Numbered from the stretch's first letter, positions 37,622 through 45,751 are shown. The stretch: DNA of 64,000 bases from Corynebacterium minutissimum (GCF_016889765.1 NZ_CP069533.1:496001-560000); one strand, 5' to 3'. Program-made: numbers and translations. The notes: generated by a model not told the origin, from the sequence alone.

Positions 37622-38194
37622 TTACTCCGCAGCTTTGACGAACTGAATGACCTGTCCCTGGGTGACGAAGGCAATGGTCGAATCGTCGATGGCGTAGACG
37701 TGTGGCTTGGCGTAGACAAGATCGGTGAATGCCTTAGCATCCTCCATCACGGACTTTTCGCAGCCCTTTTTCGTGGTCATCACGTCCTTCAATTCCACGG
37801 TGCCGTTCTTTTCGTCGACCGCATAGGTGCCGCTGCCGCCATTGCAGCCGTCATCAACGGCAACGGTGCCGTCTTCTTGGAAGCCGATGGTGATGTTCTT
37901 GTTCTTCTTGGCTTCAAACGGGCCGTCAAGGAGAACCTTGTTGGCCTCATCGGCGGAGAGTGGTGCCTTCAGGCCCTCGACGTCATCGATCTTTTCGACA
38001 ACGCCGGAGCCCTTCTCATCATCTTGGCCGCCAAAGATCTTGGAGCTCAGCTGTGCGAACTGGCTGGAGCTGGAGGCGAAGGGGTTGGTGGGGGCAGATT
38101 CCACAGCACCAGCAACGCCGGTGCCAAGGGCGCCGCAGGTCAGTGCTGCGAACGCGGTTGCAATGGTCGCTTTCTTGAATGTGTGCGTCAACAT
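37622..38194 (-). CDS. Secreted META-domain-like protein, paralogue 1
   Basis: A 190-residue exported protein with a signal peptide ending near AGA-VE (about residue 31), no lipobox, a Ser-rich linker (NPFASSSSQ) and a C-terminal domain of about 120 residues. The domain has the META/HslJ pattern: FQEDGTVAVDDGCNGGSGTY, a second cysteine in TTKKGCEK and IDDSTIAFV. It is one of three tandem paralogues sharing the ending IQFVK. META domains occur in envelope and heat-shock proteins. Function here is unknown. A start-proximal AGGGTG precedes the ATG at 38194. Confidence 0.82.
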   Translation of the reverse strand: MLTHTFKKATIATAFAALTCGALGTGVAGAVESAPTNPFASSSSQFAQLSSKIFGGQDDEKGSGVVEKIDDVEGLKAPLSADEANKVLLDGPFEAKKNKNITIGFQEDGTVAVDDGCNGGSGTYAVDEKNGTVELKDVMTTKKGCEKSVMEDAKAFTDLVYAKPHVYAIDDSTIAFVTQGQVIQFVKAAE

Positions 38195-38234
38195 GGTTTC
38201 ACCCTAAAAAGCATCACGCTACAAACACAAGGCT

Positions 38235-38256
38235 TTTCATGGGTTTGTACTACAGC
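38235..38256 (-). promoter_or_regulatory. Conserved upstream box of META paralogue 1 (divergent copy)
   Basis: Plus-strand TTTCATGGGTTTGTACTACA begins exactly 41 bases from the start codon, the same distance as in the other two paralogues. Only the first half (TTTCATGSGTTT) is conserved here. Confidence 0.45.
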
Positions 38257-38315
38257 TTTATACTTTCTCCAAGGAAACCATTTGTCTCACAGCTTTGACA
38301 CACACCGGCAAGCTT

Positions 38316-38918
38316 CTACTTGTCTTCAGACTTGACGAACTGAATGACAATACCCTGGGCACCCAGAGCGTAGGTGGAATCGTCGATAGGGAAGACGGCA
38401 GGCTTCATGTCCAGAATCGACTTGAAACCCTGGGCATCAGTCATCACCGGCTTATCGCATGCCATCCTGGTCTCAGCGAGATTATCAATGACAATCGCAT
38501 CAGTCTGGTCGAAGTGGTAGGTACCCGTACCGTGGTTGCAGCCATCGTTGAATGTCAGGGTGCCGCCCTCCTTGAAGGTGATAGATACGGCATTGTTCTT
38601 CTTAGCCGTGAAAGTGCCGACAATCGCCTTCTTCGCTTCATCGGCAGGAAGCTTGTCCTTGAAGCCGTCGACCTCCTCATACTTCTCGATGAGGCCGGAG
38701 CCCTCCTCGTTATCCTTGCCGCCATCGTTGTTGCCGTCCTTGTCCCCCTTGTCACCAAGGAACTTCGAGCTCAACTGCTCGAGCTGGCTGGAGCTGGAGG
38801 CGAAGGGGTTGCCGGAGGTCGGTTCCGCAGCACCAGCAACGCCGGTGCCGAAGGCGCCGCAGGACAGTGCTGCGAGTGAAGTTGCAATGGTCGCTTTCTT
38901 GAGTGTGTGTGACATCAT
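38316..38918 (-). CDS. Secreted META-domain-like protein, paralogue 2
   Basis: A 200-residue relative of its neighbours. I choose the ATG at 38918 (MMSHTLKKATIAT), which aligns with the starts of the other copies. Signal peptide, NPFASSSSQ linker, an Asp-, Lys- and Asn-rich stretch longer than in copy 1, then the META-like domain with FKEGGTLTFNDGCNHGTGTY split across about residues 110-130, a cysteine in RMACDKP and IDDSTYALG. No catalytic motif is visible. The two conserved cysteines may form a disulfide outside the cell. Confidence 0.82.
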   Translation of the reverse strand: MMSHTLKKATIATSLAALSCGAFGTGVAGAAEPTSGNPFASSSSQLEQLSSKFLGDKGDKDGNNDGGKDNEEGSGLIEKYEEVDGFKDKLPADEAKKAIVGTFTAKKNNAVSITFKEGGTLTFNDGCNHGTGTYHFDQTDAIVIDNLAETRMACDKPVMTDAQGFKSILDMKPAVFPIDDSTYALGAQGIVIQFVKSEDK

Positions 38919-38958
38919 GGTCCCGAAGCTATCGGGCACCACCGCCTACATCAACCCA

Positions 38959-38980
38959 TTTCATGCGTTTCCGATGATAT
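38959..38980 (-). promoter_or_regulatory. Conserved upstream box of META paralogue 2
   Basis: Plus-strand TTTCATGCGTTTCCGATGAT and two further bases differ at only two positions from the box of paralogue 3 and sit at the same 41-base distance from the start. On the coding strand it contains TATCAT, a possible -10 element. Confidence 0.6.
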
Positions 38981-39039
38981 TTTGAGACAACTCTACAACT
39001 CCCCCATCCCCCTTACAGTCCGCGGACTAAAACACAGAA

Positions 39040-39070
39040 AGTGGCCGACCTCCTGCTGGGGTTGGCCACT
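39040..39070 (-). terminator. Terminator after META paralogue 3
   Basis: The minus strand reads AGTGGCCAACC, a loop, AGGTCGGCCACT and TTTCTGTGTTTT. Each META gene therefore seems to be transcribed on its own rather than as an operon. Confidence 0.8.
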
Positions 39071-39086
39071 GATAAGGAATGGTTAG

Positions 39087-39698
39087 TTACTTCTCTTCAG
39101 GGGTATCGACCTTGACGAACTGAATTGCCTTCCCATCTTTGACCAATGCGATGGTGGTGTCATCGATGGAATAGACCTGTGGCTTCTTCGGAACGATGAC
39201 GTTGAAATCGCGAACATCGACCATCACACCTGGCTCGCAAGCCCTCATAATGGTTACGACGTCGTTAATCTCTAGGACACCAGTGTCTTCCGCGACAGTC
39301 CAGGTACCCTTACCGGGGTTACAACCATCAGAAACTCCTACGGTTCCATCCGGCTGGAAGGAAAGTCCGATTTTATCGTTCTTCTTCGCAACGAAGCTGC
39401 CGTTGAGAACCTCCTTGGCTTGTTCTGCCGTCAGCGGTTCCGTGAGGCCCTCGATGTCCCCTACCTTTTCAATCAGGTCAGAACCTTCCGGCGCTTCTGG
39501 GTCTTCCGGGTTTTCCGGAGCAGGCTTCGAGCTACCAAACAGTGTGGAGCTCATATGTGCCAGCTCACCGGAGCTGGAGCCGAAGGAGATTCCGGAGGAA
39601 GGTTCTGCTGCGGAGGCAACCCCGGTTCCGAGTGCCGTGCCGGCGAGTGCGGCGAAAGTTGTGGCGATGGTTACTTTCTTGAATCTGAGTGACAACAT
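39087..39698 (-). CDS. Secreted META-domain-like protein, paralogue 3
   Basis: A 203-residue exported protein. I choose the ATG at 39698 (MLSLRFKKVTIATTF), aligned with the other paralogues. The signal peptide ends near ASA-AEP. The linker is Pro- and Glu-rich. The META-like domain has FQPDGTVGVSDGCNPGKGTW, the second cysteine in MRACEPG and IDDTTIALV. It is the most diverged of the three and ends IQFVKVDTPEEK. The triplet lies in an accessory position between glnA and thrC that is not part of the core gene order I recognise. Confidence 0.82.
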   Translation of the reverse strand: MLSLRFKKVTIATTFAALAGTALGTGVASAAEPSSGISFGSSSGELAHMSSTLFGSSKPAPENPEDPEAPEGSDLIEKVGDIEGLTEPLTAEQAKEVLNGSFVAKKNDKIGLSFQPDGTVGVSDGCNPGKGTWTVAEDTGVLEINDVVTIMRACEPGVMVDVRDFNVIVPKKPQVYSIDDTTIALVKDGKAIQFVKVDTPEEK

Positions 39699-39738
39699 GG
39701 TCCTGAAGCTATGTAGGATAGTTTCAGATAGCAATGTT

Positions 39739-39760
39739 TTTCATGCATTTCCCATGATAT
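39739..39760 (-). promoter_or_regulatory. Conserved upstream box of META paralogue 3
   Basis: Plus-strand TTTCATGCATTTCCCATGAT plus two bases, 41 bases from the start codon. It is nearly identical to the box of paralogue 2, while the flanking bases have diverged. Confidence 0.6.
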
Positions 39761-39855
39761 GGACATATTCTCCCAATGTCGCCGGGGGCCAGCTTTCCCG
39801 CTTGCCACAGCCAGGCTGGCAGCAGAAAACACCTGGTTGAAGCACTAAAACCAGA

Positions 39856-39960
39856 TCAAGACGTGCGCTTGACGCATCCCATCCGCGGGCAGAACATGAT
39901 GAGAAGGGCGATCGAGCCCCACAAGGTGGCGGGCACGCTCACAGGTTTTGGTGCAGTCAT
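39856..39960 (-). pseudogene. Short ORF resembling a fused gene remnant
   Basis: A 34-codon frame encodes a hydrophobic N-terminal piece (MTAPKPVSVPATLWGSIALL) that ends PRMGCVKRTS. That end resembles the C-terminus PRMGYVKRSS of the NUDIX protein encoded 1.3 kb away. At DNA level 39851-39890 matches 41181-41220 at 31 of 40 positions. This could be a deletion scar joining a lost membrane gene to a duplicated NUDIX end. It may not be expressed. Confidence 0.35.
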
Positions 39961-39972
39961 CTAGCGCCGCGG

Positions 39973-41070
39973 TTACAACTGGGTTAGCTCAAATTCCACT
40001 TGCTCGCCTTCGCGGCCGTTAATCACCAAACTTAAGGCCTGCGTACCCGGATAGTAGGTGCGTGTGCTGGTGACCCGAAACGGGTGCGTCTTGGTCACCA
40101 CTCGGGTTTCGCCCGGATCAAGCGTATATTTGCCGAGGCGAAACACACTGGGCTTCCGGGTTCCGTTCTTCTTAAGGAAGTGCACGCGATACTCTGCAAG
40201 CACATGTGCGGGCGCATCGCCGGTGTTGGTGAGTGTCGTTGAAAGAGTCGCCTTTTCACCAATGGCCACAGTGTGGGGGAACTCGGGGCGGGTGGCGGTG
40301 ACGGCGGTGGACGGAGAAAAGCCAACAAGCTCTAGGGCCTCCCTCTTGCCGCGCTTAATCAACCCGCGCAACCCCTGTTCCACCACCCACGCTGCGCGCG
40401 ACGATCCGCTGTCTGCCCATCGCGAGGCGGTAGCAAGAGCCAACTCGGGGTGCGTACGGCCTATGTCGTTGAGGTTGTTGGCTACGGACTTGCGCACGAA
40501 CAGCGACGCATCGTCGTACAGCCGGTGCAGGACCGGAAGGATCGGCGAGGGGTCCGCCACAAACGGCGCGTGCACCTTCGCCCACGGCAGACGCGGACGG
40601 ATGCCCTCGGAAGCCAGGCGGCGCACGTTGTGGCTGCCCGAACCAGCCCACTCATGCACCCGGGCCATGGTCAGCTCTGGGTAGCGCTCTAAGAAGGGAC
40701 GCACCGCAAACTCACCGGTGAACACCCTGGTGAGCGCCTCAATTGCATCTAAAGAAACCTCCGGCTCATCTATCCCGTATAGCTCGATGAAACGGCTCAC
40801 CGGCCACAGGTGGAATGCATGGTTGAAGTAACCTTCCCCCTCCGCAAGCTCGGGCCCAAGCTTATCGACGATTCCGCCAATCACCCTGACATAGTCCCCG
40901 CCGAGCTGCTCCCGAAGCCCTTGTGCAAACACGGTCACGCGGTCCAAGATCTCTAAATCCTCGACTCGCGGTGCTACCCACGCGGCGTATTCTTCGCCGT
41001 CAATTCCAAGCTGTGCACCGAGTTTTTGCGCCGTGTCAGCGTTGAAGTAGTCCTTCATTTTGGGAGCCAT
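39973..41070 (-). CDS. AlkC-type DNA alkylation repair glycosylase with Ig-like domain
   Basis: A 365-residue protein with HEAT-like helical repeats (about 1-245, for example HEWAGSGSHNVRRLASEG and KSVANNLNDIGRTHPELAL). A C-terminal beta domain (about 260-365, TNTGDAPAHVLAEYRVHF) follows. This matches AlkC, a DNA glycosylase that removes 3-methyladenine and 3-methylcytosine without base flipping, in which an Ig-like domain takes part in DNA binding. I choose the ATG at 41070, since the longer frame lacks family features. It is not part of the conserved corynebacterial order here, so it may be a later arrival. Confidence 0.85.
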   Translation of the reverse strand: MAPKMKDYFNADTAQKLGAQLGIDGEEYAAWVAPRVEDLEILDRVTVFAQGLREQLGGDYVRVIGGIVDKLGPELAEGEGYFNHAFHLWPVSRFIELYGIDEPEVSLDAIEALTRVFTGEFAVRPFLERYPELTMARVHEWAGSGSHNVRRLASEGIRPRLPWAKVHAPFVADPSPILPVLHRLYDDASLFVRKSVANNLNDIGRTHPELALATASRWADSGSSRAAWVVEQGLRGLIKRGKREALELVGFSPSTAVTATRPEFPHTVAIGEKATLSTTLTNTGDAPAHVLAEYRVHFLKKNGTRKPSVFRLGKYTLDPGETRVVTKTHPFRVTSTRTYYPGTQALSLVINGREGEQVEFELTQL

Positions 41071-41185
41071 AGCTGTGCATGTTACCGGCGCGGAGATACT
41101 TTGTCGCAGCAGGATTGAGGGCTGGCGCATCGATCCGCCACTTAGATCCAGTGCCCTCACGTCGATGTCCAAAGAGAAAGCCTGA

Positions 41186-41719
41186 TTAAGACGAACGCTT
41201 GACGTAGCCCATGCGGGGCCGGAAGCCCTGCGGGTGCTTCATCTGCGCCACAGCATCGCCGATAACCATGCGGTGGCGGGCGCTGACGGACGTCGGCATC
41301 TGCGCCACGGAGAACCACTGGGCATCCAGGTTTTCCTCGTCAGAAACGACGGGTTCAGCATCGTCCGGAACAGACACGCGGAGGGTGGTGTCCATAAACA
41401 TGCACTGATCCCCATTGGGGAAGGTAACGGGGCCGACCTGACCCACGCCAAGGAGAGCCTCAATGCGCCCATCGAGGCCGATTTCTTCCTTGACTTCGCG
41501 CAGCGCTGTGGTGGTGATTTCCTCACCCGGCTCGCAGATTCCAGAGACCGGAGCCCAGGCACCATTATCGGCACGCTGCGCCAACAGCACCGAAGGCAGC
41601 TCCCAGATAGCGGAGCCGGTAGGCACCGCGCGCACAATTACCGCGGTAACAGCGGGAAGAAAGAGCTGGTCGTGGCCGATTTTCTCACGCAAGGACACAA
41701 TATACTCAGGAGTGGGCAT
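41186..41719 (-). CDS. NUDIX hydrolase
   Basis: A 177-residue NUDIX protein. The box GX5EX7REUXEEXGU is complete in GICEPGEEITTTALREVKEE and the following IGL. Such enzymes hydrolyse nucleoside diphosphates linked to another group, often for housecleaning. The long N-terminal part (PAVTAVIVRAVPTG) and SVLLAQRADNGAWAPVSG are usual for MutT-like or ADP-ribose-type members. The exact substrate cannot be told. It ends 115 bases upstream of alkC on the same strand and starts 11 bases from the protease gene stop. Confidence 0.9.
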   Translation of the reverse strand: MPTPEYIVSLREKIGHDQLFLPAVTAVIVRAVPTGSAIWELPSVLLAQRADNGAWAPVSGICEPGEEITTTALREVKEEIGLDGRIEALLGVGQVGPVTFPNGDQCMFMDTTLRVSVPDDAEPVVSDEENLDAQWFSVAQMPTSVSARHRMVIGDAVAQMKHPQGFRPRMGYVKRSS

Positions 41720-41737
41720 GGCCCTTATCCTACTGGT

Positions 41738-42574
41738 TTAGAGGGGGTCCAGAATCTTCGGGAGGACGGCATTGATATCGGCTGCCACGGTAAAGGACAT
41801 TTCCGCGCCGGCATCCTGCGCGCACTCGGCACCGTCGATCGCCTTATCCGTCGTACCGGAGAGCACGCCCACGATGACCCCTTCCTGCGGAGTGCCCGGT
41901 GCGCCATACACCGGCGCGCCGGAGTCGCCGCGGGCCGAGCAGGCCTGCGCCCGCGCGGACATCGTATCCACCGTGCGCTCGTCATACGTGAGCTTGCCAG
42001 GGCCCGCGCGGTGTGTAAGCTCCCCGCACGTCTCTCCTGTGATGCGCCCCAGCTTGCACACCTGGTCAGGCAAGGTACTCTCCCCCGCTGCGGCGACGGA
42101 GGTCAGCATGTCCTGCGGTGTGTAAAAGTCAACGTCGCGGGTAATCTCCACCAACGCGAAGTCGAGCTCGTGCGTCTCCGGCGCCGACAGATCGGAATAG
42201 ATGATGGTGCCCACAGGCTCCGCCGGGTACGTGAATTCCCCTTCGGCGTTGCCGGCCCACACGGTATCCCCAGGCTCACCGCAATGGGAGGCGGTGACGG
42301 CGATCGTGCGGCCGTCGCCAAGCACAAAGCTCCATGCCACCGTGCACAAGTTGAAGTCGAAATTCTCCCCTGGAACGGGCTCACCGGAGCTGACGTCCAG
42401 GGCGGCACCTGGCGGCACCGGGGATGCCTCCGGTGTTGTTGCCTGTGGTGGTGCGGCCACCACGGTCGAATACGGCGCGCTGCCTGCCGCAGAGAGGGGT
42501 TCCTCCGCAGGTATGCAGGAGGCCGTAGCGAGTCCCACGGCGAACAGGAGGCCGGGGAGGATGCGCCTAGTCAT
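41738..42574 (-). CDS. S1-type (trypsin-like) serine protease lipoprotein
   Basis: A 278-residue exported protein. The signal peptide ends in lipobox TASC (Cys20). A Pro- and Ala-rich linker runs to about residue 70, then a chymotrypsin-fold domain with His in TASHCGE, Asp in ELDFALVEI and the nucleophile Ser in ARGDSGAPVYG. Three pairs of cysteines are plausible disulfides. It would act outside the membrane as an anchored protease. Its ATG overlaps the end of the 47-codon gene upstream by eight bases, so the two are co-translated. Confidence 0.87.
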   Translation of the reverse strand: MTRRILPGLLFAVGLATASCIPAEEPLSAAGSAPYSTVVAAPPQATTPEASPVPPGAALDVSSGEPVPGENFDFNLCTVAWSFVLGDGRTIAVTASHCGEPGDTVWAGNAEGEFTYPAEPVGTIIYSDLSAPETHELDFALVEITRDVDFYTPQDMLTSVAAAGESTLPDQVCKLGRITGETCGELTHRAGPGKLTYDERTVDTMSARAQACSARGDSGAPVYGAPGTPQEGVIVGVLSGTTDKAIDGAECAQDAGAEMSFTVAADINAVLPKILDPL

Positions 42575-42710
42575 CCTGCTCGGGGCTAGCCTCTTCCGTG
42601 TTCTTGGCCTTTTCTTTTTCCATCTCCGCGACCTGTTTCATGTCACGGATGAACTTCTCTGGATCAAACTCGGTGTAGTATTCCGGTCCTGAGAACTGTT
42701 CCTGTGCCAT
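42567..42710 (-). CDS. Small acidic protein of 47 residues
   Basis: The frame starts at an ATG at 42710, three bases after the thrC stop, and encodes MAQEQFSGPEYYTEFDPEKF and a Lys- and Glu-rich helix ending in ASPEQDD. The sequence has the codon use of a real gene, lies between thrC and the protease gene on the same strand, and overlaps the latter by eight bases. A small gene at this place in other corynebacteria would support it. I do not recognise a function. Confidence 0.7.
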   Translation of the reverse strand: MAQEQFSGPEYYTEFDPEKFIRDMKQVAEMEKEKAKNTEEASPEQDD

Positions 42711-42713
42711 GGT

Positions 42714-44168
42714 TTAGACCTCCGTTGTGCTAATCGACGCCATAATGTAGTCCTTCACCGCCGCCGCATCATTCGGCAGGTCCTTGACGTGGCGCTCAGC
42801 GTCGAGGATGCCTTGGAAGCGCTCAGGAACCTCCGGTTCTTCACCGATGGCTTCCACGATGGTCTCGGAGAACTTCACCGGCAAGGCTGTCTCCAGACAC
42901 ACAATGGGGCTTTCCACCCCGTATTCTTCCTTCACCGCACGGGCTACCTTGATGCCGTCCGCGGTGTGCGGGTCCACGAGGACATCGTACTTCTCGAGCA
43001 CATCCTTGATGGTGGCCAGGCGGTCGGCGTGCGTCGAGGCCCCAGACAGGAACCCATAGTCCGCGTGAGCAGCGTCGAGCACGTGCTTCTCGACGCTAAA
43101 CCCGCCTTCCTTCACCTTGACCCCAAAGAGCTCGTCCACCTGTGCAGCATCGCGGCCGAGCAGGTCGAAGACGAATCGCTCGAAGTTGGAGGCGCGGGAA
43201 ATATCCATCGACGGCGAGGAGGTCTTGTGCGTCTGCGCCGAGGAACGCGGACGGTAGTTGCCCGTGCGGAAAAACTCATCCAAGACGTCGTTCTCATTCG
43301 TGGCCACGATGAGACGGTCAATCGGCAGACCCATCTGGCGGGCAATGTGCCCGGCACAAATATCACCAAAGTTTCCGGTAGGGACACTGAAGGAGACCTT
43401 CTCGGTGTTTTCCACGGTGACCTTGAGGTAGCAGTTGATGTAGTAGACAACCTGCGCCATGAGTCGGGCCCAGTTGATGGAATTCACCGCACCAATGCGG
43501 TAGTTAGCCTTGAAGTTAGCGTCGGCGGACACAGCCTTGACCACGTCCTGGCAATCATCAAAAACACCATCGAGGGCGATGTTGAAGATGTTGGGGTCAT
43601 CGAGGCCAAACATCTGAGCCTGCTGGAACGGAGTCATGCGCCCGGCAGGGGTCAGCATAAACACGCGAATGCCCGAGCGACCGCGCATGGCGTACTCGGC
43701 GGAGGACCCCGTATCACCCGAGGTAGCGCCCAGAATATTGAGGCTTTCACCCCGGCGCGCCAGCTCGTACTCGAAGAGCTCCCCGAGCATCTGCATCGCC
43801 ATATCCTTGAACGCAGCGGTGGGCCCCTCAGAGAGGTGACCGATGTACAGGCCCTCTCCCAGCTCGCTGACCGGGACGATCTCCTCGTTGGCGAACTTCG
43901 GGAAGGTGTAGGCGCGCTGCGCGATTGCCTCAAGATCCGTGTCCGGAATATCATCCACAAAGAGCTTCAGTACCTCCGCAGCCAGCGCTGCGTACCCGCC
44001 CTCTGCGAGCGTCTGGCGCCACGCAGTCAGAGTGGCATCGTCGATGCGCGGGTAGGATTCCGGCAGGTACAGGCCTCCATCAGGAGCCAAGCCTCCCAGG
44101 AGGATATCCGTAAAGGAAGCCGGCTGGCGGTCGGTGTCTCGGGTCGAAATGTACTTCACTCCCTGCAT
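42714..44168 (-). CDS. thrC: Threonine synthase
   Basis: A 484-residue PLP enzyme that makes threonine from O-phosphohomoserine. The PLP lysine is in GPTAAFKDMAMQ, the phosphate loop in SVPTGNFGDICAGH, and the N-terminus KYISTRDTDRQPASFTD is typical of the long, fungal-like threonine synthases found in corynebacteria. It is divergent from an MFS gene, with 29 bases between starts. In corynebacteria thrC is separate from hom-thrB, as here. Confidence 0.96.
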   Translation of the reverse strand: MQGVKYISTRDTDRQPASFTDILLGGLAPDGGLYLPESYPRIDDATLTAWRQTLAEGGYAALAAEVLKLFVDDIPDTDLEAIAQRAYTFPKFANEEIVPVSELGEGLYIGHLSEGPTAAFKDMAMQMLGELFEYELARRGESLNILGATSGDTGSSAEYAMRGRSGIRVFMLTPAGRMTPFQQAQMFGLDDPNIFNIALDGVFDDCQDVVKAVSADANFKANYRIGAVNSINWARLMAQVVYYINCYLKVTVENTEKVSFSVPTGNFGDICAGHIARQMGLPIDRLIVATNENDVLDEFFRTGNYRPRSSAQTHKTSSPSMDISRASNFERFVFDLLGRDAAQVDELFGVKVKEGGFSVEKHVLDAAHADYGFLSGASTHADRLATIKDVLEKYDVLVDPHTADGIKVARAVKEEYGVESPIVCLETALPVKFSETIVEAIGEEPEVPERFQGILDAERHVKDLPNDAAAVKDYIMASISTTEV

Positions 44169-44184
44169 CTTAGTGGGTTGGGCG

Positions 44185-44190
44185 TAAAGT
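44185..44190 (+). promoter_or_regulatory. -10 element of a probable leaderless promoter
   Basis: TAAAGT ends seven bases before the ATG at 44198, and no ribosome-binding site is present. It lies in the 29-base gap between thrC and the MFS gene. Confidence 0.6.
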
Positions 44191-44197
44191 ATCAGCC

Positions 44198-45493
44198 ATG
44201 TCGGCTCCTCATCCCCGCGAAGTCATCACCACCAAAGCCCTATCTGTGTGGGTTGCCGCAATGCTCGTGTACATCGTGGCGATGACTGGCCGAACCTCCT
44301 TTGGTGTGGCCGGGTTGGAAGCTATCGACCGCTTTGAGGTGGACGCCTCCCGCATCGCGGTTTTTACCTCGGTTCAGCTGGGCGTTTATGCTCTCGCGCA
44401 GATTCCTACTGGGTTGCTCATTGATAAGTTTGGGCCTCGGCGCTTGCTCGTCATCGGCTCCGTCATTATGGGTATCGGCCAAGTGGTATTGGGTTTTACC
44501 GCCAACTATTGGGTTGCCATCGCCGCGCGCATTTTAATCGGCTTAGGTGATGCCACCGCCTTCCTCTCGGTGATGCGCATCCTTCCGTATTGGTTTCCGC
44601 TACACCGAACTCCTATGTTCACTCAGGTGACCTCATCACTGGGTCAGCTGGGGCAATTTATGTCCGCCATCCCGTTCTCCCTCGTGCTGGGGTGGGCTGG
44701 GTGGACCACGGCCTTTGTCACCCTGGGCGCGGTGGGCATCCTTATCGCTGTGGCCGCTGCGGTAGCGGTGGCTGATTCCCCCGAAACCCTGGGGATTGTG
44801 TCCGCCCCGAAGGAGCGCCCCAATGCCCAGCCACACCGCCTGGGTACTCTGCTGGCCACGGTGTTGCGCTCCCCGGTGGCCTGGCAGGCTTTCTTTATCC
44901 ACTGGGTCGGGCTCGTCGCCACCAATGTGTTCGTCATGCTGTGGGGAATGCCGATGATGACCGCGGGCCTCAATTTTTCCAAGACGGCGGCGGGATGGGT
45001 GCTTACCTGGTTTAGCGTGTGCATGGTCCTCGTCGGCCCTCTCCACGGCAAACTTTCCTCCCGCGCCAGCGGCTATCGCCCGTGGCTCACGCTTGGGTTC
45101 GTCGCGGTTAATATCACTGTCTGGGTTGTCTTTTTCCTGGCAGGCGGCAGTTACCTGTCTTTGTTTATTCTCATCAGCCTGGTGGCGTTGTGCACGCCCG
45201 TGGCGAATTATGGCTTCGATATCGTGCGGGAAAACCTTGATCGCACCGTAGTGGCCACCGCGACTGGCCTGGGAAATATGGGCGGGTTCATCTCTTCCAT
45301 GCTCGGCGCACAGCTGTTTGGCGTGGCGCTCGACCACTTGGGCCATGGCCCGGACTATCCCATGGCGGACTTCCGCCTCGCTGCATTCGCAGTGCTAGGA
45401 GTGTGGTGCGTGGGAATCGTGGGCGTTATCATTACCCATTTCTTGCGTGGCAAGGACTCCGGCCCACGCGCCACCATCGTGCAGGTGGGTTAA
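44198..45493 (+). CDS. Major facilitator superfamily transporter
   Basis: A 431-residue protein with about twelve helices. The loop 2-3 motif is GLLIDKFGPRRLLV (near 70), and the helices around FTANYWVAIAARILIGLG fit the MFS, perhaps an anion:cation or nitrate/sugar-phosphate-like subgroup. The substrate cannot be told. It starts from a leaderless-type promoter and is divergent from thrC, but a role in threonine export is only a guess. Its stop shares TTAA with the stop of a possible small gene on the other strand. Confidence 0.88.
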   Translation: MSAPHPREVITTKALSVWVAAMLVYIVAMTGRTSFGVAGLEAIDRFEVDASRIAVFTSVQLGVYALAQIPTGLLIDKFGPRRLLVIGSVIMGIGQVVLGFTANYWVAIAARILIGLGDATAFLSVMRILPYWFPLHRTPMFTQVTSSLGQLGQFMSAIPFSLVLGWAGWTTAFVTLGAVGILIAVAAAVAVADSPETLGIVSAPKERPNAQPHRLGTLLATVLRSPVAWQAFFIHWVGLVATNVFVMLWGMPMMTAGLNFSKTAAGWVLTWFSVCMVLVGPLHGKLSSRASGYRPWLTLGFVAVNITVWVVFFLAGGSYLSLFILISLVALCTPVANYGFDIVRENLDRTVVATATGLGNMGGFISSMLGAQLFGVALDHLGHGPDYPMADFRLAAFAVLGVWCVGIVGVIITHFLRGKDSGPRATIVQVG

Positions 45494-45642
45494 CCTGCGG
45501 GCAAAGCGCTTATCGACGCCTCCAAGGGCACCCCATTAGCCACCGCGAACATTCCCAGTCCCCCGCCGATAGGAACGAGGATAGCGAGGCTTACGCCGCA
45601 CACGGTTCGCAGGAACTCTCGCAGTTGTCGCCGTTTCTCCAC
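45490..45642 (-). CDS. Possible 50-residue membrane protein
   Basis: From a GTG at 45642 the frame encodes VEKRRQLREFLRTVCG, a hydrophobic segment (VSLAILVPIGGGLGMFAVA) and a short tail ending LPAG. A basic N-terminus before one helix suits a small membrane protein with its N-terminus inside. The stop overlaps the convergent MFS stop in the palindrome TTAA. Two other gene pairs in this window overlap the same way through CTAG, which supports reality. The ribosome site (AAAGG) is 13 bases away, which is weak. No function is recognised. Confidence 0.45.
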   Translation of the reverse strand: MEKRRQLREFLRTVCGVSLAILVPIGGGLGMFAVANGVPLEASISALPAG

Positions 45643-45751
45643 GTCAACGCACCAACCTTTATCGTTTCGTTATCTGTGCGTTTGAGAATAAGGCGCCCTC
45701 CTGCCAGTAGCGTGCCGGGTCTCTGCCGACTACCTGCCAGAAGCTGGGGGT

